Source of the DNA: JAYZAP01 sp964645285
Lineage (GTDB): Bacteria; Pseudomonadota; Alphaproteobacteria; JAAXGF01
Direction: 5' to 3'
DNA length: 27,480 bases
NCBI GenBank assembly: GCA_964645285.1
Contig: CAZYDR010000050.1
Span: 1-27,480 of the forward strand
Within the stretch, counting starts at the first letter, position 1; each line of letters begins with the position of its first letter. Below are positions 1 through 7,322 of the stretch, piece after piece. The position numbers and the translations under genes were made by a program. The notes below the pieces were generated by a model. It was not told where the DNA came from. It was given only the letters and a program-made list of their open reading frames with translations, and did not search any database.

Positions 1-28
1 ACGGCGCAGCGGCTGAATATTACTGGAC

Positions 29-304
29 ATGTCTGAATACCCTACCTGCTATAGCGGTGTTCACGGTGTCATGATCCTCAACAAGTCTGAAAAGGAGGGT
101 GATCACAGCCAATATGCGGCAGTTAACGTATCGCTCAAAACGAATTCAATTCTTAATGCCGACAAATTCAACGGGCTGTCTGCCAATGGGATGAACCTCA
201 GGAGCGGTATCAAGTGTGCGTATCTTGCGCAAAGTGCCGTCAATTTGTTTGAGGATATTTATGAAGAGGTTCTCCGGTACCTATGTACGGGGGAAGATTT
301 CTAA
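29..304 (+). CDS. Possible small hypothetical protein (91 aa), unrecognised
   Basis: This is an open frame of 91 codons in a stretch visibly poorer in G and C than the rest of the window. I recognise no family, signal peptide or membrane segment. Its residue use (many Asn, Lys, Ser) differs from the Ala/Gly/Arg-rich proteins around it, which fits either chance or acquired DNA. No convincing ribosome binding site precedes the ATG, while a GGAGG-like stretch lies inside the frame near 95-100. It sits just beyond the 3' end of a tRNA gene, a common integration site. It may not be a gene at all. Confidence 0.25.
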   Translation: MSEYPTCYSGVHGVMILNKSEKEGDHSQYAAVNVSLKTNSILNADKFNGLSANGMNLRSGIKCAYLAQSAVNLFEDIYEEVLRYLCTGEDF

Positions 305-342
305 AAACGGGCTTAAATGACGTTTAAATGGCCGTTAGAAAA

Positions 343-419
343 TGGCTGGGGCGGGAGGATTCGAACCTCCGAATGCCGGTATCAAAAACCGGTGCCTTAG
401 ACCTCTTGGCTACGCCCCA
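343..419 (-). tRNA. tRNA-Gln (anticodon UUG)
   Basis: Read on the minus strand this is a 77-nt cloverleaf with CCA encoded. The 7-bp acceptor stem is TGGGGCG paired with CGCCCCA, and the discriminator base is G. The T-arm carries GGTTCGAATCC. The anticodon stem CCGGT/ACCGG encloses the 7-nt loop TTTTGAT, giving anticodon TTG (UUG), which reads glutamine CAA/CAG codons. All stems pair without mismatch in the acceptor and anticodon arms. The 3' end lies at position 343, facing the AT-richer left edge of the window. Confidence 0.96.
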
Positions 420-541
420 TCGCCGCGTGCAGCACTCTTTGGCAGAAAATCGCCGTGACCGCAAGAATGCAGTCGGTCCCCATGCGTCACCCGCCCGTCG
501 CCCCCTTCGAGGTCAATGAAGTCGCCTCGGCGGCCGAGTCG

Positions 542-844
542 TTATTTCTTTCGCTTGGCCTTCTCAAGATTGCGCGGGACGACGAAATCCGTCAACCGGG
601 CGCTGCCCGGCCCGAGCTTCGACCAGGCTCCCTTTCTGATTTCGATCGAGGCCAGGTCCAGGGTGGGGAATTTGGCCCGCATGCGCGCCAGCGGTTTGGT
701 CTCGGTGCCGCTGGTCAGGGCCAGCGCGAGATGCTCGATGCCGGTGTTGTGGCCGATCATCATCATTGTGCCGATATCCGCATCGACCCGGCGCAGCCGC
801 TTGAGCAAAGCCTGGCTGCCGACTTCGTAGAGCCCATGTTCGAA
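542..844 (-). pseudogene. SixA-type histidine phosphatase, C-terminal fragment
   Basis: On the minus strand, about 100 codons ending in a TAA at 542-544 match the C-terminal half of SixA/phosphohistidine phosphatase proteins of the histidine phosphatase superfamily. Visible landmarks in order are GLYEVGSQALLKRL, the second catalytic histidine in IGHNTGIEHLAL, the ARMRAKFPTLDLASIE strand and the terminal PGSARLTDFVVPRNLE. The N-terminal half with the RHAKSSW-type motif that holds the phosphorylated histidine is absent. The frame stays open upstream to 1099, but that part is only the antisense of ppk1. The fragment therefore breaks at about 842-860, exactly where ppk1 begins on the other strand. 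It cannot encode an active phosphatase as it stands. Confidence 0.7.
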
Positions 845-2599
845 GCCGACCAGGCAGCGCTGCGTGATGACTACAAGGAGAATATTTTTCCGCTGGTGAC
901 GCCGCTGGCCATGGACCCGTCGCATCCGTTCCCATTTCTCTCCAACCTGTCGCTCAACCTGTTGACCACGTTGCGCCTGACCGATGGAGATGATACCGCC
1001 CAGGCCCGAGTCAAGGTGCCGATTGACGCCAACACACCGCGCTTTGTCCAGGTCGGCGACAGGTTTACCTTCGTGCCCCTCGAGCAAGTCATGGCCCACA
1101 ACCTGGACTTGCTGTTCCCGGATATGGAGATCACCTCATGCGAGGTGTTCCGGGTCACGCGCAACGCCAATACGGAGCGTGACGAGGAGCAGGCCGACGA
1201 CCTTCTGGCCATGATCGAAACCGAACTCCGCGACCGTAAGTTCGCGACCACCGTGCGTCTCGAGGTCGAAGAGAACTTCGACCCGGTCCACCAGGGCATG
1301 CTGGCCAGCGAGCTGGGGCTCGACGAGAGCCGTGACGTTTTCCCCATGGAAGGCCTGCTTGGCATGGCTGACCTCATGCAGATCGCCATGATCGATCTTC
1401 ACGAGCTCCACGACCCGGACCATCACCCCATTAACAGCGTGAAACTCACCGATGATCGCAGCATCTTTCACATCATTCGCGATGCCGGTTCGATCCTGCT
1501 GCACCACCCCCATGAGTCATTTGCCACGTCGGTCGAGCGCTTCCTGCGCGAAGCCAGCACCGACCCCAAAGTCCTGGCGATCAAGATGGCGCTCTACCGG
1601 ACATCGGCGGAAAGCGAGATCATTCGCTACCTGACGGACGCGGCGCGCAACGGCAAGCAGGTCGCGGTGGTCGTCGAACTCAAGGCGCGTTTCGACGAGG
1701 CCGCCAATATCAAGTGGGCGAACCGGCTGGAGGAAGCCGGCATCCACGTCAACTATGGCGTTGTCGGCCTGAAGACCCATTCGAAAGTGATCCTGGTCGT
1801 GCGCCGGGACTATGCCGGACTGCGTCGCTACACCCACATCGGTACCGGCAACTACCACGCCGGCACGGCGCGACTGTACTCGGACCTTGGTCTGTTGAGC
1901 TGCGATGACATTATCGGCACCGATCTCAGGGAGATGTTCAATTACCTGACCACCGGCTACAAGCCGTCGCGGACCTACCACAAGATTCTCGCCGCGCCGA
2001 AGGCCATGAAGAACCGGCTACTCGGAAAAACCGAACGTGAGATCAAACACCAGTCGAACGGGACCGCCGGGCTGATCCGGCTCAAATCCAATGCGCTCCA
2101 GGACGCCGATATTATTCATGCCCTGCATCGGGCGTCCCAGGCCGGGGTCAAGGTCGAGCTGGTGATCCGCGACAGCTGCTGCCTGCGGCCGGGCCTGGCC
2201 GGGGTCAGCGAGAATATCTCCGTCGTCAGCATCGTTGGGCGGTTCCTCGAACATTGCCGCATTTACCACTTCGCCAATGGCGGCGACGACGAGTATTTCA
2301 TCGGCTCGGCGGACCTCATGACCCGCAACCTCAAGAGCCGTGTCGAAGTCTTGGTTCCGGTGGCCGATCCCGCCTGGTGCGATGAACTCGACAATATCCT
2401 CAAGCTGCAACTCGGCGATCAGGTTTCGGCCTGGGACATGCAGCCGGACGGCGAATACATCAGACGCCGGCCGGCCGAGGGCGAGGAGACCGTCGGTTGC
2501 CAGCAGACGCTGATCGCCGCCGCTGAGAAACGCAGCTGGCAAGCCAATCGGCTGAAGAAGCGCAAACCGCGCAGCGTGGCCCGGCGCAAGTCCCGCTAG
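836..2599 (+). CDS. ppk1: Polyphosphate kinase 1, lacking the N-terminal domain
   Basis: PPK1 reversibly transfers the ATP gamma-phosphate to long-chain polyphosphate. Recognisable family sequence starts at about 848 with the head domain (NIFPLVTPLAMDPSHPFPF, then SNLSLNLL) and runs complete through both phospholipase D-like catalytic domains. Landmarks are GLKTHSKVILVVRR, with a catalytic-region histidine, HIGTGNYHAGTARLYSDLGL, and near the C-terminus FANGGDDEYFIGSADLMTRNL. About 590 codons are present against a usual 690-740. The missing part is the N domain (the NRELSWLxFN and NNLDEFF region), which forms the adenine pocket in E. coli PPK. The frame stays open upstream to an ATG at 455, but 455 to about 840 is antisense to the SixA fragment. 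The ATG at 836 is only the nearest in-frame start and has no clear ribosome binding site. The stop overlaps that of the convergent manC. Confidence 0.85.
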   Translation: MFEADQAALRDDYKENIFPLVTPLAMDPSHPFPFLSNLSLNLLTTLRLTDGDDTAQARVKVPIDANTPRFVQVGDRFTFVPLEQVMAHNLDLLFPDMEITSCEVFRVTRNANTERDEEQADDLLAMIETELRDRKFATTVRLEVEENFDPVHQGMLASELGLDESRDVFPMEGLLGMADLMQIAMIDLHELHDPDHHPINSVKLTDDRSIFHIIRDAGSILLHHPHESFATSVERFLREASTDPKVLAIKMALYRTSAESEIIRYLTDAARNGKQVAVVVELKARFDEAANIKWANRLEEAGIHVNYGVVGLKTHSKVILVVRRDYAGLRRYTHIGTGNYHAGTARLYSDLGLLSCDDIIGTDLREMFNYLTTGYKPSRTYHKILAAPKAMKNRLLGKTEREIKHQSNGTAGLIRLKSNALQDADIIHALHRASQAGVKVELVIRDSCCLRPGLAGVSENISVVSIVGRFLEHCRIYHFANGGDDEYFIGSADLMTRNLKSRVEVLVPVADPAWCDELDNILKLQLGDQVSAWDMQPDGEYIRRRPAEGEETVGCQQTLIAAAEKRSWQANRLKKRKPRSVARRKSR

Positions 2600-4032
2600 C
2601 TCTCTTGCTCGACCCGCCCGTAGCTGTCTTCCAGGCGCACAATATCGTCCTCGCCCACGTAGCTGCCGCATTGCACTTCGACGATGCGTAAGGGTACCTT
2701 GCCGGGGTTCTCCAGGCAGTGGGTGGCGCCGATGGGGATGTAGGTGGATTCGTTCTCCGCCAGCAGGCGCTCTTCGTCGTTGCAGGTGACCCGGGCGGTT
2801 CCTTCGATGACCACCCAGTGTTCGCTGCGGTGATGGTGCATCTGCAGGGACAGCCGAGCGCCGGGCTTGACCGTGATCTCCTTGATCTTAAAGCGCGGCC
2901 CTTCCATGAGCACCGAGAATGCGCCCCAGGGCCGGCGGTCGTCGAGATGGGCCGTGGCCTCGCTGCGCCCCGCCGCCTTGAGGCGCTCGACCAGGGCCTT
3001 GATGCCGCTGGTGTCGTGGCGGTTGGCGACCATGACCGCGTCGGCCGTCTCGACCACCACCAGATCCTCGACGCCGGCGCAGGCGACCAGACGGTGGTCG
3101 GCGCGGACCAGGGAGTTGTGGCTGTCCTCGAACATGACGTTGCCATGGGCGGCGTTGCCATGGTCGTCCTTGTCCAAGACTTCCCACAGGCGGTCCCATG
3201 AGCCGACATCGGACCAGGCGATATCCAGGGGCACCACGGCGATACGGTCCGACTTCTCCATGACCGCCTTATCGATGGGCTGGGATGGCACGCTGTTGTA
3301 CTTGTCCAGCGGCAGCCGGAACGGCGTGGCGTCCGTATCGGCGCCGGCCATGGCCGCGCGCACGGCGTCGAGCACGTCGGGCGAATGAGCCTCGAAGGCG
3401 GCCCGCAGGGTGGCCGCCGCGAACACGAACATGCCGCTGTTCCAATAGCAGTCGCCGCCGGCTATCAGGCGCGCGGCCTCGTCGCGGGGCGGTTTCTCGA
3501 CAAAGCGGTCAACCGCGAAGGCGCCGTCGAGGCCGCCGAGCGCCGGCCCGCGTCTGATATAGCCGAGGGTCGGGTCCGGATTGGCCGGAGCCATGCCGAA
3601 AGTGACCAGGCGGCCTTCGGCGGCGGCTCTCGCGGCCAGCACTACCGCGCCGGCCAGGACGTCGGTATCATCGATGGAATGATCGGCCGCCGCCGCCCAC
3701 AAGACCGGGTCGGTGAAATGGGCTTCGGCGTAGAGCGCGGCCAGGGCGATAGCGGCCGCCGTGTTGCGCCCGGCGGGCTCGGCAATAATGTGGCGGCCGA
3801 GGTCGGGGTCAATGTCGCCAAGCTGGTCGAGCACGGCGAAATAGTGAGCCTCGGTGGTCACCGTGATGATCTGCCCGGCGGACGCCGTGGCCAGGGCGCG
3901 CCGCGCCGCCTGCTGCAACAGGGATTCATCGCCGGCCAGGGACAGCAGTTGTTTGGGGTAGGCCTCGCGGCTGGTCGGCCACAGTCGGGTGCCGACACCG
4001 CCGGCCAAAAGTACCGGAATCAGGGTTGTCAT
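2596..4032 (-). CDS. manC: Mannose-1-phosphate guanylyltransferase / mannose-6-phosphate isomerase (ManC/AlgA type)
   Basis: This 478-residue cytosolic enzyme makes GDP-mannose from mannose-1-phosphate and GTP, for polysaccharide, LPS or capsule sugars. The N-terminal nucleotidyltransferase domain (about 1-280) opens with LLAGGVGTRLWPTSRE and YPKQLLSL, the nucleotide-binding signature, and has the FVEKP motif near residue 155. A linker leads to the C-terminal type II phosphomannose isomerase cupin (about 330-478), with RPWGAFSVL, the metal-binding LQMHHHRSEHWVVIEGTA and PIGATHCLENPG. Length fits the bifunctional family. I take the ATG at 4032 as the start; a GTG three codons upstream (4041) is the alternative. 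No other polysaccharide genes are adjacent. It converges on ppk1 with overlapping stop codons and diverges from rpoH. Confidence 0.93.
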   Translation of the reverse strand: MTTLIPVLLAGGVGTRLWPTSREAYPKQLLSLAGDESLLQQAARRALATASAGQIITVTTEAHYFAVLDQLGDIDPDLGRHIIAEPAGRNTAAAIALAALYAEAHFTDPVLWAAAADHSIDDTDVLAGAVVLAARAAAEGRLVTFGMAPANPDPTLGYIRRGPALGGLDGAFAVDRFVEKPPRDEAARLIAGGDCYWNSGMFVFAAATLRAAFEAHSPDVLDAVRAAMAGADTDATPFRLPLDKYNSVPSQPIDKAVMEKSDRIAVVPLDIAWSDVGSWDRLWEVLDKDDHGNAAHGNVMFEDSHNSLVRADHRLVACAGVEDLVVVETADAVMVANRHDTSGIKALVERLKAAGRSEATAHLDDRRPWGAFSVLMEGPRFKIKEITVKPGARLSLQMHHHRSEHWVVIEGTARVTCNDEERLLAENESTYIPIGATHCLENPGKVPLRIVEVQCGSYVGEDDIVRLEDSYGRVEQES

Positions 4033-4041
4033 GGGGGCCAC

Positions 4042-4239
4042 TTATACACCGGAACCGCGGCGTTGCGCCAAGGGCCTTGAATCTGGGGCACGGAACGCAG
4101 ATATGAAGGATGCGCGGCGATCAACCAAAAGCGGCACCGCGCGGAGGCCCAAATGGGGACGAATTAAGAACGTTGCCAGATGAATGGGCGAGGTTCACAC
4201 TAAGCGCGTGGCCGTGCGTGCACTAACCTGAACGGGTCA
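4042..4239. other. Divergent control region between manC and rpoH
   Basis: About 200 bp without a gene separate the divergent manC and rpoH starts. On the plus strand a TTGAAT at 4077-4082 is followed after 17 bp by GATATG (4100-4105), a weak sigma-70-like candidate for rpoH. A 6-bp GC stem (GCGCGG 4112-4117 with CCGCGC 4137-4142) lies downstream and would be in the rpoH leader. Neither is strong evidence. No clear ribosome binding site precedes rpoH. Confidence 0.3.
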
Positions 4240-5166
4240 ATGGCAAGGTCTTACGTTCCCGCCCTAGGGCGAGACCAGGGTTTATCAGCCTATCTCGCCG
4301 AGGTCCGCAAGTATCCCATCCTAGAGCCCGAGGAGGAGTATATGCTCGCCCAGCGCTGGCGCGAGCACGAGGATACCGAGGCGGCGCGCCAACTCATCAC
4401 CAGTCATCTGCGCCTGGTGGCCAAGATCGCCATGGGCTATCGCGGCTACGGCTTGCCCATCGATGACGTTATTTCCGAGGGCAACGTCGGGCTTATGAAA
4501 GCGGTCAAACGCTTCGAGCCGGAACGCGGGTTTCGCCTATCGACCTATGCCATGTGGTGGATCCGGGCGTCGATCCAGGAGTATATCCTGCGCTCGTGGT
4601 CGCTGGTCAAACTCGGCACCACGGCGGCCCAGAAGAAACTGTTTTTCAACCTGCGCCGCATCAAGGGCCAGATCAAGGCCATCGACGATGGTGATTTACC
4701 GCCCGAGGCAGTGGCCGAAATCGCCACCCGGCTCGATGTTTCCGAGAACGACGTGATCGAGATGAACCGCCGCATGGCAGGGGCTGACCACTCGCTCAAC
4801 GCGCCGGTCAAGTCCGACATGGATGCCGAGTGGATCGACCGCCTCGAAGACGACGGCGATGATCAGGAAACCAACTTCGCCGAAGCCGAGGAATTGGGCA
4901 AGCGGCGGGAGTTGCTCGAAGACGCTCTCGACGACCTCAACGACCGCGAACGTCACGTCTTCACCGCCCGTTGCCTCGACGACCCGTCGCTGACCCTGGA
5001 AGACCTAAGCAAGGTCTACGATATCAGCCGCGAACGGGTGCGCCAGATCGAGGTGCGGGCTTTCGAGAAGGTCCAGAAGCACATGCTCAACGGCGCTGTC
5101 GCCGCTGGCATGATGGACCGCGACCGCCTGCTCGAAATGCCCGACACCAGCGCCGCCCGGCGTTAA
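4240..5166 (+). CDS. rpoH: RNA polymerase sigma factor RpoH (sigma-32)
   Basis: This 308-residue heat-shock sigma factor directs core RNA polymerase to chaperone and protease promoters. Region 1.2 lies at about 14-40 (GLSAYLAEVRKYPILEPEEE). Region 2 lies at about 50-122 and includes LRLVAKIAMGYRGYGLPIDDVISEGNVG and the -10 recognition helix with STYAMWWIRASIQEYI. The RpoH box QKKLFFNLR at 131-139, diagnostic for this family and involved in its turnover, is intact. Region 4 is a C-terminal helix-turn-helix (LTLEDLSKVYDISRERVRQIEVRAFEKVQ region). Length is normal. It is monocistronic and followed by a large inverted repeat. Alphaproteobacteria often have more than one rpoH, so paralogue identity cannot be judged here. 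A candidate target, hsp20, lies at 15136. Confidence 0.97.
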   Translation: MARSYVPALGRDQGLSAYLAEVRKYPILEPEEEYMLAQRWREHEDTEAARQLITSHLRLVAKIAMGYRGYGLPIDDVISEGNVGLMKAVKRFEPERGFRLSTYAMWWIRASIQEYILRSWSLVKLGTTAAQKKLFFNLRRIKGQIKAIDDGDLPPEAVAEIATRLDVSENDVIEMNRRMAGADHSLNAPVKSDMDAEWIDRLEDDGDDQETNFAEAEELGKRRELLEDALDDLNDRERHVFTARCLDDPSLTLEDLSKVYDISRERVRQIEVRAFEKVQKHMLNGAVAAGMMDRDRLLEMPDTSAARR

Positions 5167-5178
5167 GCGTTGTCTCAC

Positions 5179-5263
5179 CGCATCACTGGCCCACGCCCCC
5201 TCCCAACCACCCACGGGATCGTATGCTATGAGTGGTTGGGAAGGAGCGTGGGCCGGTGATGCG
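5179..5263. repeat. 32-bp inverted repeat downstream of rpoH
   Basis: The arms are 5179-5210 and 5232-5263, 32 bp each, separated by a 21-bp loop. They match at 29 of 32 positions, and one of the three differences would be a G-U pair in RNA. The RNA would form a very long hairpin 12 nt after the rpoH stop. No T-run follows on either strand, so it is not a textbook intrinsic terminator. It could instead protect the rpoH 3' end, act as a processing site, or be a dispersed palindromic element. Confidence 0.85.
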
Positions 5264-5281
5264 CCGTCCGGGCCAAAATTC

Positions 5282-6007
5282 ATGCGCCTTCTCGTCTTTC
5301 AACACATTGATATCGAGCATCCCGCCATCTTCCGGGATTTTCTCGCCGAGGATGGCGTGGCTTGGGACGCGGTCGAGCTTGACGCTGGCCAACCGATCCC
5401 GTCCCTTGATGGCTACGACGCCCTGTGGGCCATGGGCGGGCCCATGGATGTCTGGCAGGAAGATGAACACCCCTGGCTGGTTCCGGAAAAGGCCGCCGTC
5501 CGCGAGGCCGTGGTCGAGCGCCGCATGCCTTATTTCGGGGTTTGCCTGGGCCATCAATTGCTCGGCGAGGCCCTCGGCGGCATGGTCGGTCCCATGGACG
5601 CTCCGGAAATCGGCATCCTCGATGTCGATCTGACATCCGCTGGCGCCGCCGACCCGTTGTTCGCCGGTTTCGGCCCGACCATCAAGTCCCTGCAATGGCA
5701 CGGCGCCGAGGTTTCCACTTTGCCCGACGGTGGTGTCGCCCTGGCCCAGTCACCGGTGTGCCCGGTCCAGGCCTTGCGGGTCGGTGATCGGGCCTGGGGC
5801 ATTCAGTTTCACTGCGAGGTGACCGCCGCCACCGTGCCTGAGTGGGGCGTGGTGCCAGCCTATCGCCAGGCTTTGGAGGGGTCCCTGGGCGTCGATGCCC
5901 TGGCGCGGTTCCAGGCCGACGCGGCGGCGGCGCTGCTAGGCTTCAACGCCAGCGCCCGCCGGCTCTACGATAATTTCATGGCCCAGGCGCGGTCGTTCAC
6001 GGCGTGA
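5282..6007 (+). CDS. Type 1 (class I) glutamine amidotransferase domain protein
   Basis: This 241-residue stand-alone GATase of the GMP-synthase-like group would release ammonia from glutamine or hydrolyse a gamma-glutamyl bond. The triad is visible: nucleophile Cys88 in FGVCLGHQLLGEALGG, then His177 and Glu179 in WGIQFHCEV. An oxyanion-type glycine stretch AMGGPMDVW lies at about 50-58. I chose the ATG at 5282 because the family begins with M-R-x-L-V-F-Q-H-I; the in-frame ATG at 5228 would add 18 residues encoded inside the inverted repeat. Neither start has a strong ribosome binding site. The stop is 1 bp from the next gene's ATG, so the two are probably co-translated. The physiological substrate is unknown. 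Confidence 0.88.
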   Translation: MRLLVFQHIDIEHPAIFRDFLAEDGVAWDAVELDAGQPIPSLDGYDALWAMGGPMDVWQEDEHPWLVPEKAAVREAVVERRMPYFGVCLGHQLLGEALGGMVGPMDAPEIGILDVDLTSAGAADPLFAGFGPTIKSLQWHGAEVSTLPDGGVALAQSPVCPVQALRVGDRAWGIQFHCEVTAATVPEWGVVPAYRQALEGSLGVDALARFQADAAAALLGFNASARRLYDNFMAQARSFTA

Positions 6008-6008
6008 C

Positions 6009-6595
6009 ATGGCGTCTCTTGAAGCGGTGATTGCCGAGGCCCGGGCTTGCCGGGTCTGCGCCGATCATCTGCCGCTCGGCCCCCGGCCGGTGCTGCGGAC
6101 CGAAGCCGGCGCCCGCCTGATGATCATCGGCCAGGCGCCGGGTACCAAGGTTCATGCCAGCGGCATTCCCTGGGACGATCCGTCCGGCGAGCGTTTGCGC
6201 GGCTGGATGGGAATCGACGCCGAGACCTTCTATGACCCGTCGCGCATCGCCATCATCCCCATGGGATTTTGCTATCCGGACCTGGCCGCCAGTGGTGGTG
6301 ACGCCCCGCCCCGGCCCGAATGCGCGACCCTGTGGCACGACCGCTTGCGGACGCATTTGCCGGCGGTTGAGTTGACCCTGCTGATAGGCGGCTATGCCCA
6401 GAGCCGCTACCTGGGTTCCCGCGCTGGGGGCAGCGTCACAGAGGCTGTGAAGGCATGGCGTGAGGTTATGCCCGATTTTCTGCCGCTGCCCCACCCGTCA
6501 TGGCGAACTCGAGGCGGGGTCGGGAAAATCCGTGGTATGACAGCAAGGTGGTCCCGGTGCTTCGGGAGCGGGTAAAGCAACTAGTGGAAATCTAA
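6009..6595 (+). CDS. Uracil-DNA glycosylase family protein (frameshifted near its 3' end)
   Basis: This is a small UDG-superfamily protein. Motif 1 is IIGQAPGTKVHASGIPWDDPSG (G41-QAPG) and motif 2 is LPHPS at about 160-164. Cysteines C14/C17 (CRVC), C88 (FCYP) and C105 (PEC) are suggestive of a metal or Fe-S site, which I cannot confirm. After PHPSWR the frame that started at 6009 reads nonsense to a TGA-independent stop near 6575. The expected C-terminus (RENPWYDSKVVPVLRERVKQ) instead continues in another frame to a TAA at 6593-6595. One missing base at about 6504-6516 explains this; an extra A in the CGAACT at 6504-6509 would restore WRN, the residues usual in the family. Removal of uracil from DNA is inferred from the family and untested for this subgroup. 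Confidence 0.82.
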
Positions 6596-6602
6596 TTCAG
6601 TC

Positions 6603-7313
6603 ATGAGCACGAACAACATTCGCGGCATTCTGTTCGACAAGGACGGCACCTTGCTCGACTTCGAGGCCACCTGGCCGCCGGCCTATCGGGCGGCAGCGGA
6701 CGAGTTGGCCCGTCTTGCCGGCGATCCCGCCCTGGCAGACCGCGTCATGCGCCTCGGTGGCTATGGCGATGACGGCACGCTTGATCCCACATCGGTATTC
6801 GCCTGTGGCTCGACCGCCGCCATCACCGATTTTTGCGCCGCCATCCCCGAGCTTGAAGGGATCGACGATGTCGCCGGGCGGGTCGATCACCTGTTCACGG
6901 AATTTGGCGAGCGGGCGCCCTGGGTGATCGAGGGCCTGGATGGCATCCTCGAAGGCTTGCGCAGCCGTGGTTTTGCCCTGGGCCTGGCTACCAACGATAG
7001 CGTCGCCTCGGCCGACGCCTGGGTCGCCCATAATGATTTCGGCCGCTTTTTCGACTTTGTCGCCGGCGCCGACTCCGGTTACGGCGTCAAGCCGAACCCG
7101 GCGGTGTTCCAGGCGTTCTGCGCCAAGACGGGCCTTGCTGCCCATCAGGTCTGCATGGTCGGCGACACCATCGCCGATGTCGAACTCGCCCGCGCCGGCG
7201 GCGCTGGGCTGTCAATTTTCGTCGAAACCGGCGTCGCTGCGGGCGGTGATCTTGCGGTCCTAGTCGATCACGTGCTGCCGTCAGTCGCCGACCTCGACCG
7301 CGTTCTGGGCTAG
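6603..7313 (+). CDS. HAD-superfamily phosphatase, phosphoglycolate phosphatase-like
   Basis: This 236-residue cytosolic HAD hydrolase has all four motifs in order. Motif I is FDKDGTLLDF with nucleophile Asp12 and Asp14; motif II is LATND at 128-132; the motif III lysine is K163 in GVKPNP; motif IV is MVGDTIADVELARAG with Asp188 and Asp192. An alpha-helical type 1 cap lies at about 20-90. This is the Gph/PGMB-like arrangement, but the substrate cannot be read from the sequence. It starts 7 bp after the corrected stop of the UDG-family gene and ends 9 bp before the serine hydrolase, so it looks like part of the 5282-9059 transcription unit. Confidence 0.9.
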   Translation: MSTNNIRGILFDKDGTLLDFEATWPPAYRAAADELARLAGDPALADRVMRLGGYGDDGTLDPTSVFACGSTAAITDFCAAIPELEGIDDVAGRVDHLFTEFGERAPWVIEGLDGILEGLRSRGFALGLATNDSVASADAWVAHNDFGRFFDFVAGADSGYGVKPNPAVFQAFCAKTGLAAHQVCMVGDTIADVELARAGGAGLSIFVETGVAAGGDLAVLVDHVLPSVADLDRVLG

Positions 7314-7322
7314 GGGGTAGAC

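Noticed and set aside
455..835. N-terminal extension of the ppk1 frame starting at ATG 455
   Set aside because: Residues encoded here match no PPK1 sequence; the stretch is antisense to the sixA fragment, whose match to its family on the minus strand is clear.
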